Assembly: GCA_025403435.1 (NCBI GenBank)
Contig: CM046330.1
Coordinates: forward strand, 15,894,239 to 15,958,238
DNA: 64,000 bases
Origin: Artocarpus heterophyllus
Taxonomy: Eukaryota; Streptophyta; Magnoliopsida; Rosales; Moraceae
Direction of reading: 5' to 3'
The notes under the pieces are model-generated. The model was not told where the DNA came from and made no database searches. It saw nothing but the letters and a program-made list of their open reading frames with translations. Positions 37,816 through 48,914 of this stretch are shown piece by piece; positions within the stretch are counted from its first letter, which is position 1, and each line of letters begins with the position of its first letter. The translations under genes and the position numbers were made by a program.

Positions 37816-40764
37816 AGATGCCTCAAAAACCTTTTTTCTAGCTTGTCAACCATACACAAATTACAAATCTAGCTCTCAAATACACATCTAGAACCTTCTG
37901 AAACTACAGTAGTCTTCCCTCTCCGCCTCCATCCTCCTTAATCTCCTTCCTAATAGTAAGTTTTTGATATATATATTTATAAATTGGTTTTGATTTTGTT
38001 GATTTTTGATCAATGTTTATTGTTTTGTGGAGGGGTATGATTAATTTGTCTTATGAATATGATTTATTATTAGAATATGATGGGTATATGTAATTTGTAA
38101 AATTGTTTTTAATTGAATTGCACTATATATCATTTTGATTTAGGACATGCGAAATGAAGGACATGCGAAATGAATAAGAAATAGATGTAAGATTTGTGGT
38201 TGTCTAAAGAACATATGAATGGTGTGGAAGAGTTCTTGAATTTTGCCAAAACTCATGTCCATGGTGATAAAATTTGGTGTCCTTGTATTCAATGTAGAAA
38301 CCATAGATCTCATTCAATTCCAATTATTAGAGGACATTTATTTCAAAATAGAATTTTAAGTAGTTACCAAACGTGGTATTTTCATGGCGAGTCTAAGTTT
38401 AATCCAACTTTAGCAAGTAAAGAAAAGGAAGCTATTATGGAAGATAATATAGATGATGATCATGACAATATGGTTGACATGGTCAATGATTTAGATGATC
38501 ATTTTTTACACCGTCCAGATTTATTTGAGATAATAATGAATGATGCCGAGACACTCGTGTATGAGGGATGTACCAATTTCACCAAATTGTCCACTTTAAT
38601 TGGATTATAGAATTTGAAAGCATCGGGTGGATGATCAAATTCTAGTTTTACAAAGTTTTTGAATTTCTAAGAAGGCTTCTACTATAGGGTAATAAATTAC
38701 CAATTAGTATGTATGAGACTAAGAAGACTTTGAGCACTTTGGAAAAAAAATGAAAAGATTCATGCTTGTGAAAATGATTTCGTTCTTTATAGGAATGAGT
38801 ATGAGGATGAGAATTATTGCCCGGTTTGTAAAGAGTCAAGGTGGAGGAAAGGAAAGGAGCCAAAAGACTGTAAGAATGGAGTGTCGATGAAGGTCTTATG
38901 GTATATATCACTGGTATCACGTTTGAAGCATTTATTTGAAAACATAAAACATGCCAAGAATTTGACATGGCATCATGACATACGGGTTGACAATGGTATG
39001 CTTAGACATTCGGTAGATTCACCACAATGAAAGACTTTTGAAACCAATCATCCCAAATTTAATGCGGATCGAAGAAATATACATTTCGCTTTATCGATGG
39101 ATGGAATGAACCCACATGGTAACATAAGTAGTAGGCATAACACTAGGCCCATAATACTTGTTAACTATAATCTCTCTCCAAAAATGTGCATGAAGCAGAA
39201 GTTCTTAACGTTGTCTTTATTGATTTCGAGTCCTCACCAATCGAGGAATGACATTGATATGTACTTGGCACCGTTAATCAATAACGTAAAGAACTTGTAG
39301 GAAAATAGAATCGAAGTTAGATATGTTTACTGAAAAGAGACGTTAACACTCCGTGCAATGTTGATATGGGCAATTAGCGAGTTCCCCATAGAAGGCAATT
39401 TAAGTGGTTATTCGGTGAAGAGTTTTAATGGTTGTCCTATATATATGAAGGAAACGTCTCACAAATTGTTGGAGAATGGTAAGAAAACCATTTTTCTTAG
39501 TCATAGAAGATGATTGTCAAGAGATCATCATTACAGCAAATAAAAGAAAGTCTTTGGTGGCAACATCGAAGAAAGAGACCCTCCTCTACTCTGGACGGGT
39601 GAACAAATACTTGAAATGATAAGAGATATGAAAGTGGTACTCGGGATGAGAAAGCGAGGTAAGGACAAGCCATCGATAGATGGAACATGGAAAAAGAGAA
39701 CAATCTTTTTCAATCTTCGACATTGGAAGACACTTTTTGTTCATCATTGTTGAGATGTTATACATATTGAGAAAAACGTTTGTGAATCAATAGTCGGCAC
39801 ATTGCTTAACATTTCGGGCAAGACTAAGGATAGTCAAAAAAGCACAGTTGGATCTCATAGAAATGAAGATTAGCCCCCCTAATTTGTTTCCAGAGAAAAG
39901 AGAGAACCACACTTACTTACCTCTGGTGAAGCACAGTTATTAAGAGCAGAAAAGAGAAAGCTTTATGAATGGCTCGCTTCGTTGAAAGTGCTACATGGCT
40001 ATTCTTCGAACTTTAAAAAGTTGGTTTCGACGAAAGATTTGAAACTTATTAGCATGAAAACACATGATTATCGGGTGTTGATGCAACAATTACTACCAAT
40101 TGTGTTGCGGATAATTCTAACAAAGGATATGAGATTTGCAATTACTAAGTTGTGCTCATTCTTTAGTTCAATGTGCTCTAAGATAATTGATCCACTTATG
40201 TTAGATTCACTACAATCATAGTTGGTGCAAACCTTTGTATGCTTGAGAAGTATTTTCCACTGGCATTTTTTGACATCATGATTCACCTAACGGTGCACTT
40301 AGTACGTGAAGTTAAGTTATGCGGACCGGTATATTAGAGATGGATGTACTTATTTAAAAAGTATATGAAGGTTTTGAAGGGCTATGTGAAGAATCAAAAT
40401 AGGCAGGAGGGATGTATCGTTGAAAGTTACATAGCTAAGGAATCAGTTAAATTTTACTCCGATTAATTATCCAATGCAAAAGCAATTGGGGTGCCAAAGA
40501 CAATGAACATTAAGTTTAGAGGACTATCTGTAGCACCCACCTATTTTTGATGTAACAGATCATGTTAAGTTAGTAACTGACGTTAAGTAATTTTTTATTA
40601 ATGATTAATGATTTTATGTTAGTAACTATTTATTTTAAGTTCTATGACAGGTGACGATCGCATGGAATCAGGTGTGCTCAAGTGTTCATGTTAAATTTTA
40701 ATTTATGTTTATTTATGATGAAATGATGACTTGAATGTAATAATGTATGGTATATTAAGGATAG

Positions 40765-40893
40765 TTCGGTAGGCTGGACTTTCAAGTTCGGCAGGCCGAA
40801 AGTCTGTTAAGGATCGGCAGGCCAATGAAAACCATCAGCGGGCCGGACTTCATGGAATCGGCAGGCCAAACTGTGCGGTCAGCAGGCCGATGA
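40765..40893 (+). repeat. GGCAGGCCGA motif array, left, in solo LTR 3
   Basis: Six variants of the ten-base motif in 130 bp: TCGGTAGGCTGG, TCGGCAGGCCGAA, TCGGCAGGCCAA, TCAGCGGGCCGG, TCGGCAGGCCAA, TCAGCAGGCCGA. The best form, CGGCAGGCCG, is nearly palindromic. The array stands out in a very AT-rich element. Confidence 0.85.
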
Positions 40894-43153
40894 CAGCTGA
40901 CGAGCAGTCAGCAAAAATCTTTCCAAATTTATAGATGAGATAATTATGTTGATTGGGTGTTTTAATATGATTAATTGGTATAATTATGGATTAATTTCCT
41001 CTATTAAGGAAATAAAACGTTTGACTTGGTATTGATTGAATGTAATTGAGATGGTTTCCTATTTTGAAAAAAATGAAATATGGTAAGTGAGACCAACTGA
41101 TTTGATTTTCCCTCAATCCTCTCCACTTTCCATGTGAAGCTAGCCTCAATTTTAGTCAGAAAATTTCTGACTTAATGGAGAGTTTTGATTCTTTTTCTTT
41201 TTACGTTATGCTCGTTACGTTAATTTCTTCTCTCTCTCTTCCTCTCACGTATTCTCTCTCTCATTCTGAGATGTTTTCTTTTCTCTCCTCTTCTTCACGT
41301 TTTCTCCTTTCCTTCTTCTCCTTGTTTTCTTGAGATTACTTTAAAGAAAAATTTATAATTTTGTTGGTTGAATTGAAGGAGTTTTGTCAAGAAATTTGTT
41401 TAAGGTAAGAATTTCTTTTGGTGTTTCAGAAATGTATTCTTCTCCTAAATCCGACTGCCATATCTTCCTCTACAAAATTCCGTTTATTCTGAATTTTTAA
41501 TATGATGTTCATATATGTGTTATGTATCACTTCCCCCAAGTTTCACGTTATTTTGATATTTCTATGAAAAGTTATGAATTTTCTTCTCTTGGCTACTCAT
41601 AGTAAAGTAATGCTGATTGTATATGTTGCACGAAAATGTGAGTTTTATTCATAACATAAATGAATGTTGTTTTTCACAAAATTTGGCAAGAATGTTCATG
41701 TATATGTCATGTTATGGACTGCAAAGTTTGGTAATGTTTTGATGAGTAAATTATGTGATATGGAATTTTTAGTAAGACTAGGTCTAGAAACTGCTTTAAC
41801 AATAAAATGGTTGAACTTTTTGATTATGAGATGATTTGTTAGATTAAATAAATTTATATTATGATAATATATCTTGTGGTTCTGTAATTATATGTTAATA
41901 AGTGTCATGAGATTTTTAACGTTTAAATAATTTTTATTTTAATTACTGGAATATGAAAAATGCATGCAACTCACTGCCTATATATTAAAGGTTATTTTGT
42001 TCACATCTTTTAATGAATGTTTTGGATTGTATGAAATCTTTATGATTAAAGAAAAATCATGGTATTATGTGTATATGATATTTTTGTTCTGCCAATTTGG
42101 TGTTTTAATTTATGTGTGAATGTTGAGTTATTAAGTTTTTAATTCATGGAGGTTAGAAATATATTGATGTTGATAATTTTGATGATTATGGTCATGAAAG
42201 CATGTTATAAATCATGTTTAAGAAATAAATGTATATGTAATGTTTTATGGAATGGATGTATTATTCTATAATAATAAGTATTAATTTTATTGTATCTTTA
42301 AATGAATAAATGGCATGAACACGCAAAGGAACGAGCACATCGAGACCGCGGCGTCATCACTAATTCTTATAAGATTAATTAAGCTAACTTCTAAGGTAAG
42401 TACATTCTTACCTGCAACATGATGTATTTTAAAAGGTTTGATGTTATGTTCATGATGATATTTATGATGATTTCCTTAAAGGATTTCTTATAAAAGATTT
42501 TCATGATTTAAAGTTATGCATGTTTGATTATGACAAATTTCAAAGCATGAAAGTTATGTATATATGTATCACTTAATAAGTGTTGCACACCAATGTTATG
42601 ATATGATATGTTATGATGTCATATTTGGTTTAGGATTAGCTACCCTTCTTCTATTATGACGGCGCGCCTACAATGATGATTATGGTGTAACACTTGGGCC
42701 CTTAAGATAAAATGGAATAAGTTTGAATATGGTCTAGTAAGAAAAGATATGTTTCTATGAAATTGTACTTAATGCACTATTATGATATGATGATGATGAC
42801 GTTTATGAAATGTTTTTAAATTATGAGAATAATACATACTTACTAAGCTTTAGCTTATTCAAGTTTATGTCATGTTATAGATAAGAGTAAGAAAGTCATG
42901 GATTAGGCGGAGGACATGGGAAGGCATGTGAGCATTAAGAAGATGAATTGTAACAGAAAGAACGCCAATGAAGCAAAATTTATGATTTAAGTTATGGATT
43001 ATTATTTGAACATATTTTTATGTTAAGTTTTAAAGAATACTAGAACTATGTTTTAATATTATATTTTATCATTTTTAAAGAATTTAATCTTCCGCATTTT
43101 TATGGAAAGTTGAATATGTTTTACAAATTAAGTTTTCTAAAGTTTTTGGCTCT

Positions 43154-43305
43154 GTCGGCCTGCCGAACATCATTGGTCGGCATGCCGATGTTAGAATGTT
43201 CGGCTTGCCAAACTTTGAAAATTTTTAAGTCCAGAATTGCAGTGCCTCTACTGGCCTGCCGGTTGACGAATTTCGGTCTGCCAACCATGTTCGGCCTGCC
43301 GAACT
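43154..43305 (-). repeat. GGCAGGCCGA motif array, right, inverted, in solo LTR 3
   Basis: Six variants of the complementary motif in 150 bp: TCGGCCTGCCGAA, TCGGCATGCCGA, TCGGCTTGCCAA, CTGGCCTGCCGG, TCGGTCTGCCAA, TCGGCCTGCCGAA. Together with 40765-40893 it forms a spaced inverted repeat near the two ends of the LTR. Confidence 0.85.
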
Positions 43306-44609
43306 ATGGGAGTAAATAGCTTTCAAATGATTGTGATGCTTTTATAAGTTATGATTTTACAATTTGGTATATTTATTTTATTAAAGCAAGTTTATGATCA
43401 ATATTAATGTGATATTAAAATTATAGACTAAGTTAATGAATGTTAAAAAAAAAGTGTATGTATGGATCCTGGTTACGTTTTCCTTAACTATGTTTACATT
43501 TAAAGTTCTAATAAGTATGTATTGTATGAATGTAACGACATCTGTGACGTCCGTAAAGGGGGCATTACACTATCTATTGACAATCCTTCCTTGGTAAATC
43601 GAGGTTAGTGGGAGCAAGCTTGTCTTTATGTCTTGCACAACGCTAATGAAGTAGAACCTTTCATTGAGGTGCACATGAAGGAATTAAAAAAGGCAAACCC
43701 AAAAAAAGCAAGAAATAAAAAGTGGTTGCAAGATGAACACAACTGGACCTTTCGGTTGTGGATTAGAGCATACATCTATGGCAAGTGCTCTACATAACAA
43801 GATAGAAGCATGTCACAAGACTTAGAGAACCTAGCTAGAGGACCATCGTCAGTGGTTACAAAGTATATGCTATATTCTTTAAATGGTTACACTTTCTATA
43901 CTTGTGAAAGAGATGAGAAGCATCCCGTTTATAATAGCAGTGTGACTTTCCATGTCGAGGCTATGCATATTTCCTCCGTGAAGGACAAGAATTTGGTATA
44001 TGGGACCATGAACTACTTTGGTTTCATTGAAGATGTTTAGGAACTTGATTATGGGGATTGTGCATAGCACTTTTTAAGTGCAAATGAGCCGACAATAACT
44101 ATGTTAAAATCGATAATAACGGCATCATGGTGGTTGACTTTAGAAGATTAGGATACAAGAATGATCCCTTCATTATAGCATCACAAGCAATCTAAGTTTT
44201 TTATGCAACGGATCCCGAAGATTTGGAATTGTTTCTAGTTGTCCTGATGAAGCCAAGAGTAGTTATTGACGGTGAAGAAGTTGTCCAGGGTTGCATGGAC
44301 ATCCTTTCATCCATAAAGGGATTGCCACTAGTTGAAGCGCACTTACTTCATGAAGATGTGGAACCAATATGTATTGAGGAACCAAAGAAAAAAAAAGAGA
44401 GGAAAAAAGTGAGCATTTGTAAACAAATTTATGCCAATTTATTTCAAAGTATTTTTTATTTAGTTTTTTCTTCTTTTTTAAACTAAGGAATATATCTATG
44501 TATAGTTATATTTGTGTACAAAAATAGCAAAAAGTAAAAATTCTGAACCATTGGATGCATAGCACATGGATTGATCACCCTAGGTAGAGGAATTTTTTTT
44601 TAAATTGGT

Positions 44610-44790
44610 GTTTTTAGACCAATTTTTACGACGGTTTTTTAAAAACTGTCATAAAAATTAATATTCCATGATGCTTTTATAAAAAAACCATCGTGAAAAT
44701 TATATATTCCACAACTACTTTTAAAAAAAACCGTCGTGGAATATCTAAGCTTACACGACGGTTTTTTTTTATAAAAACCATCGTGGGGCT
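44610..44790. repeat. Internal block of CACTA subterminal-type repeats
   Basis: TTACGACGGTTTTTTAAAAA, ACCATCGTGAAAA, ACCGTCGTGGAATA, ACACGACGGTTTTTTT and ACCATCGTGGGG lie between the transposase relic and the Ulp1 relic. Such blocks are normally near element ends, so this may mark the end of one element beside or inside another. Confidence 0.8.
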
Positions 44791-44929
44791 AAACAACATA
44801 GTTTTAGCCCCTACTCCTTACCCCACCTTATATCCAGGGCTTTTTATTTTTGAAAACACAGCTCAAAATCGTGCAGCCCCTACACTCTAACTCTCTCTCT
44901 CAAACTCTCTCTCACCCAACCCATTACCA

Positions 44930-45310
44930 CCGTCGTTGACCCATGCCCTTACCCTCGCCTTTGCCCTAGCTGTCGCCCTCGCCTTCGCCCACGCCATCAC
45001 CGTCGACCTAAGCCTCCCCTTCTCCCTTGCCCATGTCATCACCCACGCCATCGCCCTCTCCTTGGCGCATGGTGTAATCGATTCAAGCCTCGCCCTTGCC
45101 CACGCCGTCACCCACACCCACGCCGTCGCCCATGCCTAAGCTGTTACCATCGACCCACACCGTCGTTGTCGACCCAAGCCTTACCCTTGTCCAGGCCCAC
45201 GCCCACCCCCACACCCACACCATTGCCCACGTCGTCGCCTTTAACTCTGCCCATGCCGTCGCCATCAACCTAAGCCTCATCGTCGCTACGCCGTCACTGT
45301 TGCCAACTTT
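44930..45310. repeat. GC-rich low-complexity tract (GCCCACGCCGTC-like)
   Basis: Degenerate repetition of CCCACGCC, GCCGTCGCC and GACCCAAGCC units, preceded by a CT-rich stretch (44884-44915) that looks like a plant 5' leader. All frames are open for some distance (Pro/Thr/His-, Ala- and Trp-rich), as expected of a repeat, so protein reading is doubtful. It may be the start of the second transposon gene. Confidence 0.6.
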
Positions 45311-45369
45311 GTTGGCTGCTATCTCACCATTCAGGTATGTATATATAATACACTGTTATATGGTGTTTG

Positions 45370-46749
45370 TGGTTGTGGAAAAGCTTGTCACCTGATTGTC
45401 AAGAGCTCGAACAATATCAAGAATGCAGGCTCTTTGTCGAAAATAGAATTAATAGTAGGTGTACACTTGTTGCACTTAGGAAGGCATGGATGGGGAGTCT
45501 TCCAACTAATACAGTCCATGGAAGACTCTTAGGGGACGAAAACTGTGCATGTTAGCACCATTATCATTACAGTTAAAACAGCTAAATTGCCTGTTTCGAC
45601 ATTTAAAGCAACAACTGTAGGGTGAAGCCATCGGAAGCTTCGTTACATGGCCAAAGAGGTTAATTGAATTCGTTGCAACGACGAAAATGACTCAAGCACT
45701 AACCATATTCCTCAAGATGTAGGGGAAAGAAACGTAAAAAAAAAAAATTCTACAAAAGCAAGACAATCACAACCTGAGATAGAACAAGAACGAGCGGTTG
45801 AGAAACAATTCGTATGAATGAGTCACTACCTGCATTTAACTTCAGTTTAGTACCTCCAAAATTTATGCAGTTGGCTTTGTATGCACATTCTTTCATGCGC
45901 AATGGATTGATGGTTCAATGCCCGATATCAGAAATAATCATTGGCAATGAATAACCTATCTATGTGGGGTATGAAAACATTTATTACTTCATCACCTTTG
46001 ATCAAGTTGAGGTGAACTGTATAATGGTATACCTTAGGTAATAGCTCTATCCTTAATTCTTACTTTTTTAAATCTAAGTAGAGTTGTAAGGTGCTTTCAA
46101 ATAATTGTGTGCATTGTTTTTCATTGTAGTTTTTTGACGGAATATTGTGAATTTCAGGGCAAGGCGCACAATTTCAGTCTCATATCTCTAGGTCATTATT
46201 TCAAGTGTTGCAAGACACCCATAGAACGATGTTAAAGAGTGTGCCACGTCACTCCTCCACTTATTAGCTGAAGCACCGAGAGGGAAATTATTCTTCATGC
46301 CATATAACGCTAGAGAACATTTGATGTTGGCACTTGTTTCACCATGGGAGGACGAAATATATTAGTTTGATCCCCTTAGACACCTAACAATTGATGATTT
46401 CGTATCACTCACAAGATTATAAGTATCAATTTTTCTTATAAAATTAACTATGTTAATTTTTACATAATTGTGTTTGTTATGACACATTGTTAGGGCACTT
46501 AACGATTGAAAACTTCAAGTAGGAAGTGGTGTTATATTGCGATCGAACGGAACGCTATATTTCAAACGTAAATGTCCAAGACAACAAGGAAACGTAGAAT
46601 GTCATTTTTTTATTCTACTTTTCATGCGGGATATAATTAATAGTAGTATACAAGCCCTAGCAAAAAAGGAATTTTATATACATACAAATACAAATGATGT
46701 TAGAATTAAATGGATACAATTTGTAAATAGATATGTCAAATTCAAATAG
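45370..46749 (+). pseudogene. Transposon Ulp1-like cysteine protease (C48) relic
   Basis: CACTA and some MULE elements of plants often carry a SUMO-protease-like gene. Here, in changing frames: SQSHISRSLFQVLQDTH (46170), MPYNARE-H-LMLALVSPWED then FDPLR (46297-46380), and, after an apparent intron with a TAG acceptor, KRKCPRQQGNVECHFFILLF with MRDII (46570-46640). The family histidine, aspartate, glutamine and cysteine can be matched (AREH, FDPL, RQQGNVEC). Several in-frame stops show it is not functional. The last part is the open frame 46537-46749. Confidence 0.75.
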
Positions 46750-46929
46750 AGATAGTAGATAAATGATTATGTAAAATAGTTCAAATGTAAATGATTTTGG
46801 AAAGAACTTATAATTTCAATATACACCTTTTTTTTTTTGGCAATTAGAGCCTTGTAGTAATGGATAACACCCGAGACTGGCCATCTTGTAGGAAATCAAA
46901 AATTTAGTCAATTTTTTTTTGTGCATGAC

Positions 46930-47300
46930 CAATTTTTCACGATGGTTTTAGCCAAAAACTGTCGTGAAAACATAAACTTATATGACGGTTTTTATAAAAA
47001 CCGTGTAAGGTTGTGGTATGCCATATTTCCACGACAATTTTAGCTAAAAACCGCCGTGAAAACATTACCTTTCACAATAGTTTTTTAAAAAACTGTCATG
47101 CAATATCTTCATTTCCACGACAGTTTCAACAAAAAATGGTTGTAATAAAGACCCCCAATCACCTAAATTTGACGCCTATATGGATGTTCCATGGTAGTAA
47201 AAAACCATCGCAAAAACTCAATTTTGTATTATGATGAAGATTTTCACAACAGCTTTTTAACCGTTGTGAAAGTTTTTCACGATGGTGTAAGCCCAATTCG
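46930..47300. repeat. CACTA right subterminal repeats
   Basis: Many direct and inverted forms: CACGATGGTTTTAGCC, AAACTGTCGTGAAAAC, ACCGCCGTGAAAAC, CCACGACAGTTTCA, CAACAGCTTTTTAACCGTTG, TTTTTCACGATGGTG. They are more diverged than the left block. Confidence 0.85.
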
Positions 47301-47599
47301 TTATAGCAAAAAGGCGTATTTTGTACTTTTTACGTTTTAGAAAATAAAATTCCCTTTAGTTTTGTCAGGCCAAAAAACTTAAATGATCCTTTAAATAATG
47401 CCCGTATTTTATTAACATTAGCGGTGCATTTTAATACACATATTCCTTGACCTGTTACTTTCTTTCTTTATTTTTTATCTCTTTTGTTTGAGAAGATAAA
47501 TTGGACCTTCTATACGCTTTGCCGTCTTGTCGAAAACTCAACATCTGTGCAACCTTTTGCTTATATCTATCATAATGGCTTCACATTAATAATACGTTC

Positions 47600-48393
47600 T
47601 CATTTTTTTTAGATACAGATTTTTTCCTTTATCAACATGATCTATTATTTTATTTTAGTTTCAGTCCTTTCGTTAGTTAGGCGTTCAATATTTAATGAAA
47701 AACTTTTAAAATGTCCCACCTTAATTTATGGTCTATTATTTTATTTCACTTTTGATCCCTCTGTTATAACTAAGAGTTATTAGGGTATTTAAAGTAAAAA
47801 ACTAAACATAAAGATTTTAATGCATGCAACTACATAACAATTTTAATTTTAAAAAGATAAATTAAATTTTTAATGCCAGTATATAAGTTAGATAATGACA
47901 CATTTTAATCAACAACTTATGCATTATGATTTATATGTATGCATATTTATATGTCATGTTAGATAATTATAATCCTAAACATCATAGTTATTATATACAC
48001 GAGCATATATAATATATTGATATTAAATATTCAAATTTACTCTTTTTTAAAAAAATTAGTTCATCTGAAAAAAATATGAAATACTGTTTTTATTTATTTT
48101 AGTTACATAAATCAAAATCGTTGTATTTAGTTTCTTATTTTATTTTATTTTTTAAAATTTTGATCCTTAATAATACGTTGCTAACGGAGGGATCAAAAGT
48201 AAAACAAAATAATAGATTAGAGATCAAAATGAGACATTTTAAGAATATTTCGTAAAATATTTAACACTTAATTGACGGATGGACCAAAACTGAAATAAAA
48301 TAAAAGATTAAAAATTAAAATAAGACTTTTTAAAAATTGGATATCAAAATAAGATTAAAAGTAAATCTCAAAAATGATTTGTAATATTAACCC
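47600..48393. mobile_element. Inverted-repeat element, diverged
   Basis: Left arm 47645-47800 (TCTATTATTTTATTTTAGTT, AAAATGTCCCACCTTAATTT, TTTTGATCCCTCTGTTA) pairs with right arm 48185-48393 (GAGGGATCAAAAGTAAAACA, GATCAAAATGAGACATTTTA, TTGTAATATTAACCC). The left end is poorly defined and no target duplication is found. Non-coding. Confidence 0.6.
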
Positions 48394-48914
48394 TAATATA
48401 TATATATGTATACACACATATATATATATATATGTATATATTTGAAACGATTACGAGACTAAAGTTTAAATGGTACAAGTAGCAACTTGATCTTTGTGGG
48501 AGGTGTAATGAAGAATGCAATGAAGAATTTTTGAGAACATAGCGACAATTAACTCAAAGAGAGTAGTACTCGACAAAAGAAAAGAAACATGAAAGTAGAA
48601 AAAAGAGGATTTGAGAGGGGAAAATGAATATACAACAAAGAGAAAGTTACGTGTTAGTTATGGAAAAAAAAATGAGGATCATGTAAATACAAATTGTTTT
48701 CTTTGCTCAAAAAATTTAACTCGCATTTTCTTAAATTTTTTACAAAATGTTTTTGAAATGTACTTTATAAAACTTTTATTTCACTAAATAAAACTATTAG
48801 GAGAATAAAAATAAGTATAACTAAATTTTAGAAAAAAGGTTAGATCTTCATATATAAAAAAATTACAAGTAACGTACATGTAGGGGCGTGTTTATCACTA
48901 GTTTATATTTATTT

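Larger units (their letters stand above)
40529..43569 (+). mobile_element. Solo LTR 3, Gypsy-like (3041 bp), nested in the CACTA transposase
   Basis: It begins TGTAGCACCCACC and ends GGGGGCATTACA, and is flanked by perfect CTATC repeats (40524-40528 and 43570-43574). The transposase reading resumes right after it, confirming an insertion. A CT-rich leader-like block (41220-41330) sets the orientation. A TACTTACTAAGCTTTAGCTT segment (42837) and GGCGGAGGACATGGG (42907) match the style of solo LTR 1. GC-rich GGCAGGCCGA motifs occur in one orientation near the start and in the other near the end. Confidence 0.9.
38194..44260 (+). pseudogene. CACTA tnp2-type transposase, decayed and split by a solo LTR
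   Basis: 38194-38610 is an open stretch matching the transposase-associated domain, with its zinc-binding look (WCPCIQCRNHRSHS). 38780-39300 carries CPVCKESRWR, VLWYISLVSRLKHLF and FNADRRNIHFALSMDGMNPHG, typical of the Transposase_21 region. 39310-40220 continues with stops (RAMLIWAISEFPIEGNLSGY, VHHC-DVIHIEKNVCES). 40225-40528 has a DUF4218-like part (LEKYFPLAFFDIMIHLTVHL). The coding region is then cut by a 3041-bp solo LTR and resumes at 43575 with HNANEVEPFIEVHMKEL and LQDEHNWTFRLW. 43800-44260 is DUF4216-like (VTFHVEAMHISSVKDKNLVY, YKNDPFIIASQA). It cannot make an active enzyme. Confidence 0.88.
37607..47306 (+). mobile_element. CACTA (En/Spm) DNA transposon, decayed, about 9.7 kb with a nested solo LTR
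   Basis: The left end starts CACTATTG at 37607. Inside come subterminal repeats of the type CCACGACGGTTTTT in both orientations, a tnp2-family transposase with DUF4218 and DUF4216 parts, a second repeat block, a GC-rich region, a Ulp1 protease relic and a third repeat block ending near TTATAG at 47306. The right terminus is degenerate (TATAGC instead of TAGTG), so its exact base and the 3-bp target site (possibly AAA) are uncertain. Without the nested LTR the element is about 6.7 kb. All coding parts have stops or frameshifts. Confidence 0.8.

Noticed and set aside
44887..45395. Pro/Thr/His-rich and Trp/Ala-rich frames on both strands
   Set aside because: The low-complexity GC repeat is open in most frames; no domain and no support for a separate gene.
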